A DNA stretch of 64,000 nt from Planomonospora sp. ID67723 (GTDB lineage Bacteria > Actinomycetota > Actinomycetes > Streptosporangiales > Streptosporangiaceae), in the NCBI RefSeq assembly GCF_015711605.1, contig NZ_JABTEZ010000001.1, positions 1,950,001-2,014,000 of the forward strand, read 5' to 3'. The position numbers and the translations under genes are program-made. Shown here piece by piece: positions 16,900-25,129 of this stretch. The notes beneath the pieces are model-generated. The model saw only the letters and a program-made list of their open reading frames with translations. It made no database searches and was not told where the DNA came from. Each line of letters starts with the position of its first letter. Position 1 is the stretch's first letter.

Positions 16900-17813
16900 C
16901 CTTCCTCCCGTCCGGACTGCTCGACCCGCTGGTCCTGATCGCCGGGGCGGCGATCGGCGCCGGCCTGTTCCTGCTGGGGCTCTCCCTGTACGGGGTGCGT
17001 CCCCGGCCCGCCGTACCCGGCCGGAAGACGGGCCGGCGCGAGCTGCTCCGGGCCCTGACCACCCGGTCCGGGGTGGGCGCGGTCGCCGGGGTGCTCGTGT
17101 TGCTGGTGACGCAGTGGCCGGTCATGGCGGCCGGCGCCGTCCTGCTGGCTCTGGGCTGGCGCGGCCTGGCCGGCGGGGCGGCCGAGGAGCGTACGGCGAT
17201 GCGGCGGCTGGAGGGCCTGGCCGCCTGGACGGAGTCGCTCCGCGACACCATCGCCGGGGCCTCGGGCCTGGAGCAGGCGATCCCGTCCTCGATCCGCGCG
17301 GCCTCCCCGATGCTCCGGCCGCACCTGCGCGCGCTGGTGGACCGGCTGCACACCCGTATGCCGCTGCCCGACGCGCTCCGGCTGTTCGCCGACGAGCTCG
17401 ACGACCCCTCGGCCGACCTGGTCGTCGCGGCGCTGATCCTCAACTCCCGGCTGCGCGGTCCCGGCCTGCGCGACGTGCTCGGCGCGCTCGCCGTCTCGGC
17501 GCGCGAGGAGCTCGACATGCGCCGCCGCGTCGAGGCCGAGCGCCGCTCCACCCGGCGCAGCGTGCAGATCGTGGTCGGTACGGCCGTCGCCTTCGCGGCG
17601 GCGCTGGTCGTGTTCAACCCCGACTACGTCGCCGAGTACGACGACGCGCTCGGCCAGGCCGTCCTCGTGGTGGTCGCCGGCTTCTTCGGCGCCGGGTTCG
17701 CCTGGATGCGGCGCCTGGCCCGGTTCGACAAGCCCGCCCGCCTGCTGGGCCCGCTTCCGGGGACGAGCCACGCGGCGGCCGAGGCGCAGCCCGGAGAAGG
17801 GGGAAGGCGATGA
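16896..17813 (+). CDS. tadB: TadB-like pilus assembly inner-membrane protein
   Basis: About 305 residues with transmembrane helices near the N terminus (two, within about 8-35 and 55-85) and a C-terminal pair (about 225-275). They flank a cytoplasmic helical T2SSF-type domain with LEGLAAWTESLRDTIAGASGLEQA. It forms the membrane platform with TadC and receives the force of TadA. The GTG at 16896 overlaps the tadA stop codon (GTGA) and follows a run of G residues at suitable distance; GTG 16890 is the alternative and would add two residues. The stop overlaps the tadC start (ATGA). Confidence 0.9.
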   Translation: MTFLPSGLLDPLVLIAGAAIGAGLFLLGLSLYGVRPRPAVPGRKTGRRELLRALTTRSGVGAVAGVLVLLVTQWPVMAAGAVLLALGWRGLAGGAAEERTAMRRLEGLAAWTESLRDTIAGASGLEQAIPSSIRAASPMLRPHLRALVDRLHTRMPLPDALRLFADELDDPSADLVVAALILNSRLRGPGLRDVLGALAVSAREELDMRRRVEAERRSTRRSVQIVVGTAVAFAAALVVFNPDYVAEYDDALGQAVLVVVAGFFGAGFAWMRRLARFDKPARLLGPLPGTSHAAAEAQPGEGGRR

Positions 17814-18760
17814 CCGAGGCGCTGCTCGCCGGAGGCGGGCTCGGACTGGGCCTGTTCCTGCTGGTGCGGGCACTGTTCCCGGCCAGGCCCGGCCTGGTGA
17901 CGCGACTGCTGGCCCTGGACGCGGCCAGAGAGGGCGAGGGGGTGCCGCGCCTGCCGCTGATCCTGCCCGACGAGGAGGTCAGCGCCTTCCGGCGCGGGCT
18001 GGGCGAGCGGATGGCCCGCCTCTACGCGGCCCGGGGCTGGGAAGTCCGCTCGGCGAGGGCGGACCTGGCGCTGCTCGGCAGATCGTTCGAGGGCTTCCTG
18101 TCGACCAAGGTCCTGCTGGCGGTCTCCGGGCTGCTGGCCTTCCCGCTGCTGGTCGGCTGGCTGGCGGTGATGGGGTGGGGGGTCTCGCCGACGGTCCCGC
18201 TCTGGGCGGCGCTCGGCTTCGCCGTGGTCTTCTTCTTCCTGCCCGACCTGCAGATCAGGCGGGACGCCGCGAGGATGCGCCGTGACTTCCGGCACGCGGT
18301 CGGAGCCTTCCTCGACCTGGTGGCGATGAACCTCGCCGGCGGACGCGGGGTGCCGGAGGCGCTGATGATGGCGGTCTCCGTGGGCACGGCGGGTACGGCG
18401 GGCACCGGGGACGCCGACGAGGGGGCCAACTGGTCGATGGCGCGGATCCGCGAGGCGCTCGGCAACGCCCGGATCGTCGGCATCACCCCCTGGCAGGCGC
18501 TCGGCCAGCTCGGCGACGAGATCAACGTGGACGAGCTGCGCGACCTGTCCGCCGCGCTCGGCCTGGTCGCCGACGACGGCGCGAAAGTCCGCGCCTCCCT
18601 GACGGCCCGCGCCGCGACCCTGCGGCGGCGCGAGCTCGCCGAGGTGGAGGGACAGGCGGGCGAGCGGTCCCAGTCGATGCTCGTCGCCCAGCTCCTGCTC
18701 TGCGCAGGATTCGTGATCTTCCTGAGTTACCCGGCCGCTATGAAGATGTTGGGGTCCTGA
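17810..18760 (+). CDS. tadC: TadC-like pilus assembly inner-membrane protein
   Basis: A 316-residue T2SSF-domain protein, the second platform component. Helices are predicted at about 3-22, 98-120, 125-145 and at the extreme C terminus (SMLVAQLLLCAGFVIFLSYP). The cytoplasmic domain includes FRHAVGAFLDLVAMNLAGG, typical of TadC. The ATG at 17810 is within the stop codon of tadB (ATGA) behind GGGGGAAGG. A much longer upstream-open frame is antisense-like noise and is not used. The flp pilin gene follows after two bases. Confidence 0.92.
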   Translation: MTEALLAGGGLGLGLFLLVRALFPARPGLVTRLLALDAAREGEGVPRLPLILPDEEVSAFRRGLGERMARLYAARGWEVRSARADLALLGRSFEGFLSTKVLLAVSGLLAFPLLVGWLAVMGWGVSPTVPLWAALGFAVVFFFLPDLQIRRDAARMRRDFRHAVGAFLDLVAMNLAGGRGVPEALMMAVSVGTAGTAGTGDADEGANWSMARIREALGNARIVGITPWQALGQLGDEINVDELRDLSAALGLVADDGAKVRASLTARAATLRRRELAEVEGQAGERSQSMLVAQLLLCAGFVIFLSYPAAMKMLGS

Positions 18761-18762
18761 CC

Positions 18763-19005
18763 ATGCTGAACCATCCGTGGATCGTCTACGCGACCGCCCT
18801 GCTGAGCGTGCGGCTCGACAGGGCTCGCAACGCCCCCACCCGAGGAGCCTCGGCCGTCGAGTGGGTCATCATCACCGCCATCATCGCCGGCGTCGCCCTC
18901 GGCCTCGCCACGCTGATCAGGACTCTGGTCGAGAGCAAGCAGACGGAGATCTCCAACCAGTTCGGCGGGGGCGGGGGCGGTGACGGCGGTGGCGGGGAGC
19001 CGTGA
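18763..19005 (+). CDS. Flp-type pilin, class III prepilin
   Basis: An 80-residue precursor. The leader of 28 residues ends at Gly28, followed by ASAVE, so Glu33 is the conserved +5 residue after prepilin-peptidase cleavage. A hydrophobic helix (VIITAIIAGVALGLATLI) follows, then a short polar segment and a Gly-rich tail (GGGGGGDGGGG). It is likely the major pilus subunit; Trp follows the Glu where many Flp pilins have Tyr. The gene lies two bases after tadC. No prepilin peptidase (TadV) gene was found in the window, so processing depends on one elsewhere. Confidence 0.88.
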   Translation: MLNHPWIVYATALLSVRLDRARNAPTRGASAVEWVIITAIIAGVALGLATLIRTLVESKQTEISNQFGGGGGGDGGGGEP

Positions 19006-19408
19006 CCGCGAGCGGGGCGCCACCGCCGTCGAGCTGGCGATGATCATGCCGGTGGTGCTGGTCGTCATCCTGCTCGTCGTGCAGTTCGCCCTGTGGTTCC
19101 ACGGCCGCCAGGTGGCCGACGCCGCCGCGCGGGAGGGCGCCCGGCTGGCCAGGGTCGACACCGAGTCGTGGCGGGAGGACGCCGAGTCGCGGGCCGGCGA
19201 GGTGCTCAGAGCCGTCGGTCCGAAACTCCTCGGCGGAGCCGTCGTCACGGCCTGGGAGGAGAGCGGCCGGCGCGGCGTCGAGGTCACCGCGACCGCGGTC
19301 CAGGTCGTCCCGCTGCTGCCGGCCACGACGTTCACCGTCACCGCGCGCTCCGGCGGCCCCGTCGAGTGCTTCCGCCCCGACGACGGAGGGGAGGGGGAAT
19401 GCGGGTAG
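18980..19408 (+). CDS. TadE-like pseudopilin
   Basis: A 142-residue protein with a short basic leader, cleavage motif RERG/ATAVE (Gly13, Glu18 at +5) and an N-terminal hydrophobic helix (about 18-40), then an extracytoplasmic domain with a single Cys near the C terminus. This is the TadE layout; such minor pseudopilins are needed for pilus biogenesis. The start GTG 18980 overlaps the end of flp by 26 bases; GTG 18989 is an equally possible start. The stop overlaps the next gene. Confidence 0.88.
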   Translation: MTAVAGSRDRERGATAVELAMIMPVVLVVILLVVQFALWFHGRQVADAAAREGARLARVDTESWREDAESRAGEVLRAVGPKLLGGAVVTAWEESGRRGVEVTATAVQVVPLLPATTFTVTARSGGPVECFRPDDGGEGECG

Positions 19409-19794
19409 GTCGCGGCGAACAGGGGTCGCTCTCGGCCGAGACGGTGCTGCTGGCCCCGGTCTTCCTGCTGTTCCTGCTCTTCCTGGTCGGCGCCGGGCGG
19501 ATGGTGGAGGCCCAGGGCGAGGTCAACGGCGCGGCCAGGGACGCGGCGCGGGCCGCCTCCGTCGAGCGTGTCCGGTCGGACGCCGAGGCCGCCGCCGCCG
19601 ACACGGCGCGCGACTCCCTGTCGGGTGCGTGCGAGCCGCGGGTCAGCCTCTCGGGCACGGACTGGCGGGAGGGTGGCCGGGTCAGGGTCGAGGTGACGTG
19701 CTCCCTGGATCTGGGCTTCCTCGGCTTCGGCGCGGTGAAGGAGATCCGGGGCGACTCGGTGGTCCCGCTGGAGCAGTTCCGGAGGGTCGACTGA
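19399..19794 (+). CDS. TadE/TadF-like pseudopilin
   Basis: A 131-residue protein with the leader ending EQG and mature start SLSAE (Gly9, Glu14 at +5), a hydrophobic helix (about 14-34) and a short extracytoplasmic domain with two Cys residues (CEP and TCS) that could form a disulfide. The ATG overlaps the end of the preceding TadE-like gene and has GGGAGGGG just upstream. It is probably a second minor pseudopilin working with its neighbours. Confidence 0.86.
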   Translation: MRVGRGEQGSLSAETVLLAPVFLLFLLFLVGAGRMVEAQGEVNGAARDAARAASVERVRSDAEAAAADTARDSLSGACEPRVSLSGTDWREGGRVRVEVTCSLDLGFLGFGAVKEIRGDSVVPLEQFRRVD

Positions 19795-19795
19795 C

Positions 19796-20263
19796 ATGCG
19801 CTGCCCGGGTTCCCCCCGTCCCCCGGCTTCCGGGTGTCCCCGCCCGGCGGTCCCGGACCGGGGGTCGATGGCGGTCTTCACCGTGCTCTTCTCGGTGGCG
19901 GTCTTCCTGCTGGCTGGGCTGCTGGTGGACGGCGGGGCCGCGATCAACGCCCGGCTGCGGGCCGCCGACATCGCCGAGCAGGCGGCCAGGGCGGCCGCCG
20001 ACCAGATCGACGTGGAGCACCTGCGCGGGACCGGCCGGGTCCGGCTGCTGGAGGGAGACGCCGCCTGCGGCGAGGCTGAGGAGATCGTCTCGGCCCACGC
20101 CGCCGGAGACGTCGCGCTCACCGGATGCGACCGCCGCGAGGAAGAGGTGGAGGTCACCGTCTCCGTCCGCTGGGAGGCGTTCTTCCTCGCGGCCCTGGGC
20201 TTCCCGGGCTCCGCGATGGAGGCCACGGCGGTCGCCGGACCGGACACCGGAGAGGAGGCGTGA
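19796..20263 (+). CDS. TadG-like pilus-associated membrane protein
   Basis: A 155-residue protein with a proline-rich leader, then PDRG/SMAVF and a hydrophobic helix (about 25-45) and a mostly polar extracytoplasmic part with two Cys. The arrangement resembles the putative Flp-pilus TadG N-terminal family, but Phe stands where the +5 Glu is expected, so processing by the prepilin peptidase may differ or not occur. The ATG is one base after the previous stop codon. Two successive hairpins follow the gene. Confidence 0.78.
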   Translation: MRCPGSPRPPASGCPRPAVPDRGSMAVFTVLFSVAVFLLAGLLVDGGAAINARLRAADIAEQAARAAADQIDVEHLRGTGRVRLLEGDAACGEAEEIVSAHAAGDVALTGCDRREEEVEVTVSVRWEAFFLAALGFPGSAMEATAVAGPDTGEEA

Positions 20264-20276
20264 TGAGGGGGTCGCC

Positions 20277-20368
20277 AGGCGCGTCCCGGGAAACCGGGCG
20301 CCTACCGGGGAGATCACTCGGCGGGAGGCGCGCGTCCTGAGCCCGTCCGGGAGACGCGCCTCCCGCCG
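20277..20368 (+). terminator. Two successive hairpins in the Tad operon (terminator or attenuator)
   Basis: The first hairpin spans 20277-20303 (AGGCG and CCCGG pairing with CCGGG and CGCCT). The second has a perfect 14-bp stem, 20319-20332 with 20355-20368, around a 22-base loop. They separate the pilin genes from the LysM/SARP-BTAD gene on the same strand, with 104 bases from the second hairpin to the next start codon. Confidence 0.6.
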
Positions 20369-20472
20369 GACGATCACGGGTCCCGCCCTGCGGCGAGGAC
20401 TTCCAGACCGATTGTGACGAACCGCTGGCCCAGCCGATGACGGGCGGCCAGCCTGGACACGGAGGGAGACGC

Positions 20473-23379
20473 ATGCCGACGCGACAGCCCATGCGGATCA
20501 AGCCCCGGCGCACGGCCGGCGACCTTCTCGCCGGGTCCGCCGCGCTGGTCATGCTGGTCGCGCTCGTCGGAGGGGTCCCCTACGCGCTGCTCCGGCTCGC
20601 CGGGCCGCCGCTCTCTCCCGAACTGCTCGATCTCGACGTGCTGAACAGCCAGGTCGGCACAGGAACGATCATCGCGATCCTGGTGCTGCTGGTCTGGCTC
20701 GCCTGGCTCCAGCTCGTCGTCTGCGTGATCGTCGAGCTCTACGCCGGGCTCCGCCGGGTCGGCATGCCCGCCAGGGTCCCCCTCTCCGGAGGGACCCAGG
20801 CGCTGGCCAACCGGCTGGTCTCGGCGGCCCTGCTGCTGTTCACCGTCTCGGCGGTGGCCGTGCCGATGATGAGGCCGTCCGTTCCGCCCGCCCGGCCCGC
20901 CCCGGTCTCCGCCACGCTGGCCGCACCGCCGGCCATGGGCGAGAGGGCGCCGCTGACCCCGGTGGAGAAGGCCAAGAAGGTCTACGTGGTCCAGCCGCCG
21001 CACGGGCGGCACCACGAGAGCCTGTGGGAGATCGCCGAGAAGTGCCTCGGCGACGGCCGTCGCTATCCGGAGATCTACCGGCTCAACCAGCACAAGGAGC
21101 AGCCCGACGGCAGCCGCCTGCACATGGCCGACCTGATCAGGCCCGGCTGGGTGCTCGACATGCCGGACGACGCGAGGAACGTCCACATCGTCCCCGCCGC
21201 CCAGCCCCGTGCGGCCACCCTGGAGGACCATCCGGGCAAGCCCGCCGAGCTCGACGGCCGCACCCAGACCGTCGGCCCCGGCGAGGCGGACCTGCCACAG
21301 AAGTCACCGGACAGACCCGGCCTGCCCGGAGAGTCGTCGACCCCGGGCTTCGACACCTCGGTCCTGCCCGGCAGGGAGGCGGACACCTCCCACGCCGCTC
21401 CGGGCGGCCCCGCCGCGCACGACCGGCGGACCCCCGCCAGCTCCGGCGGTGGAACGGGCGACGCCGGCGGTTCGGGCGGCGACTCGCGGGACGCCGCCGA
21501 TCCGGGCGGTGATCCACGGGACGTGGCCGCTCCGGACAGCGGCTCGCGGGACGCCGGGCTCGGACCGCTCGACTACCTGGCGGGCGCCTCGCTCGCGGCG
21601 GCCGGGCTGCTGGTGGCCCTCGGGCGCCGGCGCAGGGAGCAGCTCTGGCACCGGGCGTTCGGGCGCAGGATCACGCGGCCGAGGGACGACGCGGCCCAGG
21701 CCGAGCTGGCGCTCAGGCTCGGCGCCGACGCGCCGGGCAGCAGGATGCTCGACCTCGGCCTGCGGCTCCTGGGCCGGTCCCTCGCGGCCGGCGGGCGGGT
21801 CCCGCCCACGGTCTACGCCGTCCACCTGTCCCCGCGCCACCTCGACCTGTGGATCCACCCCCCGGACCCCGACGCCCCCGAGCCGTGGGTGGCGCACGAC
21901 GACGGCCAGGTCTGGCGGCTCCCCGCGCACGAGGGCAGGATGCTCGACGAGCAGGCGCTGGCCGACGCGCCCGCGCCCTACCCGGGGCTGGTCTCCATCG
22001 GCTCGAACGGCGAGGGCCGGGTGCTCGTCGACCTCGAGGCGGCCCACGGGCTGGTCGCTCTCAAGGGTGTCCGGACCACCGCCGCACTCGCCGCGCTCGC
22101 CGTCGAGCTGGCCACCAACCGCTGGTCGGACCGGATGCGCGTCACGCTCGTCGGCTTCGGCGAGGAGCTGGCCGTGATCGCCCCTGACCGGATCAGGTGC
22201 GCGGGCAGCCTGGCCGAGGTCCTGCCCGAGCTGGAGGCCGAGGCGCCGGCGGAGGGGTACGGCACCGGGGTGCTCACCGGCCGGATCCACGGCCGCGCGG
22301 CCGACCCCGTCTGGTCGCCACGCTACCTGCTGTCCGCCATCGCCCCGAGCCCCGAGGAGGCGCGGCGGCTGGCCGTACTCGCCAGGAAGGGCGTGCGGAC
22401 CGCCGCGGGGTACGTGATCGCCGGTGACGTCCCGCACGCCACCTGGACCTTGGAGATCCGCGAGGACGGCAGGGCGACGGTGGACGCGCTCGGGTTCGAG
22501 GTCGAGGCGCACCTGCTGCCCCGGCGGCAGTACCGGGCACTGGCCGAGCTGTTCCGGACGGCCGGGCGGTTCGAGGGGGAGCCCCTGCCCGACGAGCCCG
22601 AGCCCGTCACCCGGACCCCCTCGGTGGAGGTGCGGATCCTCGGCCCGGTCGAGATCGCCGGGCCGCCGCCGATGGAGGAGGGCCGGGCCGCGCTCGCCGT
22701 CGAGATGGTCGTCTACCTGGCCACGCATCCGGGCGGCGTGCACCCGGTCGTGCTCGGCGGCGTCCTGTGGCCGCGCGGCGTGCAGGCCGTGGTCAGGGAC
22801 GCCACGATCGCCCGCGTCGGCGCCTGGCTCGGCACCGACTCCGCAGGGCGGCCCAACCTCGTCGCCGACGACTCCGGAAGGCTCCGGCTCGGCCCGGAGG
22901 TGCGGACCGACTGGATGCTCTTCCGCGACCTCGTCCGCCAGTCGCACGCGGACGTCGCCGCGCGGGCCGTACTGCTGGAGAAGGCCCTGGGCCTGGTGCG
23001 CGGGCCGATGCTGAACGGCCGTCCGCGCGGCCGGTACTCCTGGCTCGCCGCCGACGACCTCGAGTACGACGTGACGGCGAGCGTCGCGGACGCGGCGCAC
23101 CGCCTCTGCGAGGTACGGCTGGCGCGCGGCGAGGCCGACCAGGCGGTGGCCGCGGTGCGGGCCGGGCTGCTGCTGGCCGCCGACGACGAGGGGCTCTGGC
23201 GGGACCTGCTCCGGGCGACCCAGATGACCGGCGACCCGGTACGGCTGCGGGCGGTGGCCGAGGCGCTGCACCGGCGGGCCGCCTCCCATCCGTACGGCGG
23301 CGGGATGGCGCCGGAGACCGAGGCGCTCATCGACGAGCTGCTGCCGACCTGGCGGATGCGCTCGGCGCCGTCGGCATGA
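20473..23379 (+). CDS. Membrane protein with LysM domain outside and SARP-like winged helix plus BTAD inside
   Basis: A 968-residue protein. Three N-terminal transmembrane helices (about 17-41, 63-88, 113-134) lead to a LysM-like domain (about 168-230). A Gly/Ser/Asp/Pro linker (about 230-365) and a fourth helix (about 368-388) ending in RRRR follow. A large C-terminal region comes next: an unassigned about 320-residue part, a SARP-type winged helix (from about 718) and a bacterial transcriptional activator domain (about 820-955). Alternating topology puts LysM outside and the SARP/BTAD part in the cytoplasm. ATG 20473 follows GGAGGGAG; the longer ATG 20437 has none. LysM binds peptidoglycan and BTAD regions oligomerise in SARP regulators. 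A wall-sensing transcription factor is inferred, not shown. Confidence 0.85.
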   Translation: MPTRQPMRIKPRRTAGDLLAGSAALVMLVALVGGVPYALLRLAGPPLSPELLDLDVLNSQVGTGTIIAILVLLVWLAWLQLVVCVIVELYAGLRRVGMPARVPLSGGTQALANRLVSAALLLFTVSAVAVPMMRPSVPPARPAPVSATLAAPPAMGERAPLTPVEKAKKVYVVQPPHGRHHESLWEIAEKCLGDGRRYPEIYRLNQHKEQPDGSRLHMADLIRPGWVLDMPDDARNVHIVPAAQPRAATLEDHPGKPAELDGRTQTVGPGEADLPQKSPDRPGLPGESSTPGFDTSVLPGREADTSHAAPGGPAAHDRRTPASSGGGTGDAGGSGGDSRDAADPGGDPRDVAAPDSGSRDAGLGPLDYLAGASLAAAGLLVALGRRRREQLWHRAFGRRITRPRDDAAQAELALRLGADAPGSRMLDLGLRLLGRSLAAGGRVPPTVYAVHLSPRHLDLWIHPPDPDAPEPWVAHDDGQVWRLPAHEGRMLDEQALADAPAPYPGLVSIGSNGEGRVLVDLEAAHGLVALKGVRTTAALAALAVELATNRWSDRMRVTLVGFGEELAVIAPDRIRCAGSLAEVLPELEAEAPAEGYGTGVLTGRIHGRAADPVWSPRYLLSAIAPSPEEARRLAVLARKGVRTAAGYVIAGDVPHATWTLEIREDGRATVDALGFEVEAHLLPRRQYRALAELFRTAGRFEGEPLPDEPEPVTRTPSVEVRILGPVEIAGPPPMEEGRAALAVEMVVYLATHPGGVHPVVLGGVLWPRGVQAVVRDATIARVGAWLGTDSAGRPNLVADDSGRLRLGPEVRTDWMLFRDLVRQSHADVAARAVLLEKALGLVRGPMLNGRPRGRYSWLAADDLEYDVTASVADAAHRLCEVRLARGEADQAVAAVRAGLLLAADDEGLWRDLLRATQMTGDPVRLRAVAEALHRRAASHPYGGGMAPETEALIDELLPTWRMRSAPSA

Positions 23380-23447
23380 ACGGGCCGGTGAGAGGAGCCC
23401 TCGCGGTGAGCGGGGCGGGAGACGAGGACGGGAGCGGGAGGGCGGCC

Positions 23448-24209
23448 ATGCCGATCCGTGCATATCGGTGGTTCCGTACGGCGGGCGCTTCTAGCGTGAT
23501 CGGCGTGGGTGCGGTGGCCGCGCTGGCGATGGCCGGGCTGACGGGATGTTCCCCGTCGGCCGCCGAGCCATTCGTCCCGGCGGGCCGGGCGCCGGACGCG
23601 TCGGCCGCGCCCGGCCCCGGGGACACGCCGCGTCCCGGGGATGCGACCGGCCCGGCCGATCCGGCCGCGTCCCCGGGGTCTTCGCAGTCCGGCGGGACCG
23701 GGCCGGAGACCGAGACCGTCCAGGCGGCCCCGGGCGTGCGGGTCGTGGTCGAGCCGCCGGAGTCGCCCGATCCGGACGCCGCCGGCGCCGCCGACATGGT
23801 CGGAGCCTTCCGCGACTACTACGTCGGGTCCCTGCGGGCCATCGCCTCCGGCGGAGCCGACGACGACTACCTCGGGGTGCTCAGCAGGAACGCGAGCCGC
23901 CAGGGCTACGAGTGGGTCCACGGATATGTGAAGGACGGCCGGGAGCTGCGCGGGACCGTGCGGCTGTACGGGTTCGACGTCAGCTCGGTCACGGGCCGCG
24001 GGTCGCAGCTCGACGTGTGCGTCGACATGTCGGGGATGCGGGCCGTGGACGCCCGGACGGGCAAGGCGGTCCCGGAGCAGGAGGCGTGGATGAGGAAGCC
24101 CTTCTTCCAGGCCGCGGGCATGCGCAAGGACGACGACGGCGTCCGGCGGATCACGAACCTCCGCTACGCCCTGCCCCCCAACGAGCGCGCGAAGGGATGT
24201 CTTCGATGA
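23448..24209 (+). CDS. Secreted lipoprotein of the Tad operon
   Basis: A 253-residue precursor with a lipoprotein signal peptide: basic RAYRWFR, a hydrophobic stretch, lipobox LTGC with Cys34. A Pro/Gly/Asp-rich linker of about 60 residues precedes a globular domain (from about 110) with FRDYYVGSLRAIASGG and two Cys. ATG 23448 behind GGGAGGGC places the signal peptide normally; ATG 23376, overlapping the LysM/BTAD stop codon, would add 24 unsuitable residues. No family was recognised. Position suggests a wall- or membrane-anchored accessory of the pilus machine. Its stop overlaps the next start (ATGA). Confidence 0.82.
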   Translation: MPIRAYRWFRTAGASSVIGVGAVAALAMAGLTGCSPSAAEPFVPAGRAPDASAAPGPGDTPRPGDATGPADPAASPGSSQSGGTGPETETVQAAPGVRVVVEPPESPDPDAAGAADMVGAFRDYYVGSLRAIASGGADDDYLGVLSRNASRQGYEWVHGYVKDGRELRGTVRLYGFDVSSVTGRGSQLDVCVDMSGMRAVDARTGKAVPEQEAWMRKPFFQAAGMRKDDDGVRRITNLRYALPPNERAKGCLR

Positions 24210-25129
24210 TCACGGAGTGGGCCCTTGCGGGGATCCTGGTGTTCGGTCCGGCCGGGGACCCGCCCGGCGGTGAGGGGTTCCAGGACGGCCGTACGGCCGG
24301 CGTCCGCCTGCAGAACTCTCAGATCGTCATCACCGGGACCGGGCTCAGGGGCGGCAGGAGCGACGGCTACCGGATCAAGCGCCCCTGCTGGTACGAGCCG
24401 GGCAAGAACGCCGCCGACATGCTGAGGTCGCAGGAGGAGGTGCGGGCCTGGTGGTTCCGCTTCACCCCCGACCCGACCGAGGAGAAGTTCCAGAAGTTCC
24501 TTGAGCAGTTCAAGGACAAGCTCGGCAAGGAGGGCCGGTGGTGGGCGCCCGCCTACAACTCGGCCGACCCCGACGGCGAGTCCTGCGTGGGCGAGCTGAA
24601 CCCCTTCATGTGGGTGCCGCCCGGCAGCACCCCGCCCGCCGGGATCACCATCGCCGAGCTCGTCGAGATCGCCCGCGCCGCGCTGACCGTGCCCGAGCCG
24701 AAGGTCAAGCTCAGTCCGGACGTCAAGAGCTACGTCAACCTGCCGACCTGGGTCTGGCTGGACGGCGTCGGGCAGACCACCCGCTCGGTGACGGCCACGA
24801 TCCCGGGTTTCATGAGCGCGACCGTGACCGCGACCCTGCAGGACGTCCGGATCGACCCGGGGACGACCGCGGACCGGGCCGAGGTGAAGGAGGAGTGCGG
24901 CCCCGGCGGCAGGCCGTACGCCAAGGGGGCCGAGTTCACCTGCGGCGTGCGCTACCTTCGGGCCTCGGCCGACCAGCCGCGCGAGGTCTACGAGCTGACG
25001 GTGACCGCGGTCTGGCCCGTCGAGGTCGAGGACGACGTGGTGCCCTTCGCCTACGACCCGGTCGAGGTCGGCGCCACCCGCGACGTCCCGGTGGGCGAGG
25101 TGCAGAGCACGGTCACGGACACCGGCTGA
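24206..25129 (+). CDS. Putative exported protein, last gene of the Tad operon
   Basis: A 307-residue protein starting with a short hydrophobic segment (ITEWALAGILVFGP), a possible signal sequence. A region with paired Trp residues (RAWWFRF, RWWAP) and a beta-rich C-terminal half with YVNLPTWVWLDG follow. Four Cys are spread through the chain. ATG 24206 overlaps the preceding stop (ATGA) and has GAAGGGA eight bases upstream. No domain was recognised. Related exported proteins commonly close actinobacterial Tad operons, and tight coupling to the lipoprotein suggests that the two act together. Confidence 0.78.
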   Translation: MITEWALAGILVFGPAGDPPGGEGFQDGRTAGVRLQNSQIVITGTGLRGGRSDGYRIKRPCWYEPGKNAADMLRSQEEVRAWWFRFTPDPTEEKFQKFLEQFKDKLGKEGRWWAPAYNSADPDGESCVGELNPFMWVPPGSTPPAGITIAELVEIARAALTVPEPKVKLSPDVKSYVNLPTWVWLDGVGQTTRSVTATIPGFMSATVTATLQDVRIDPGTTADRAEVKEECGPGGRPYAKGAEFTCGVRYLRASADQPREVYELTVTAVWPVEVEDDVVPFAYDPVEVGATRDVPVGEVQSTVTDTG

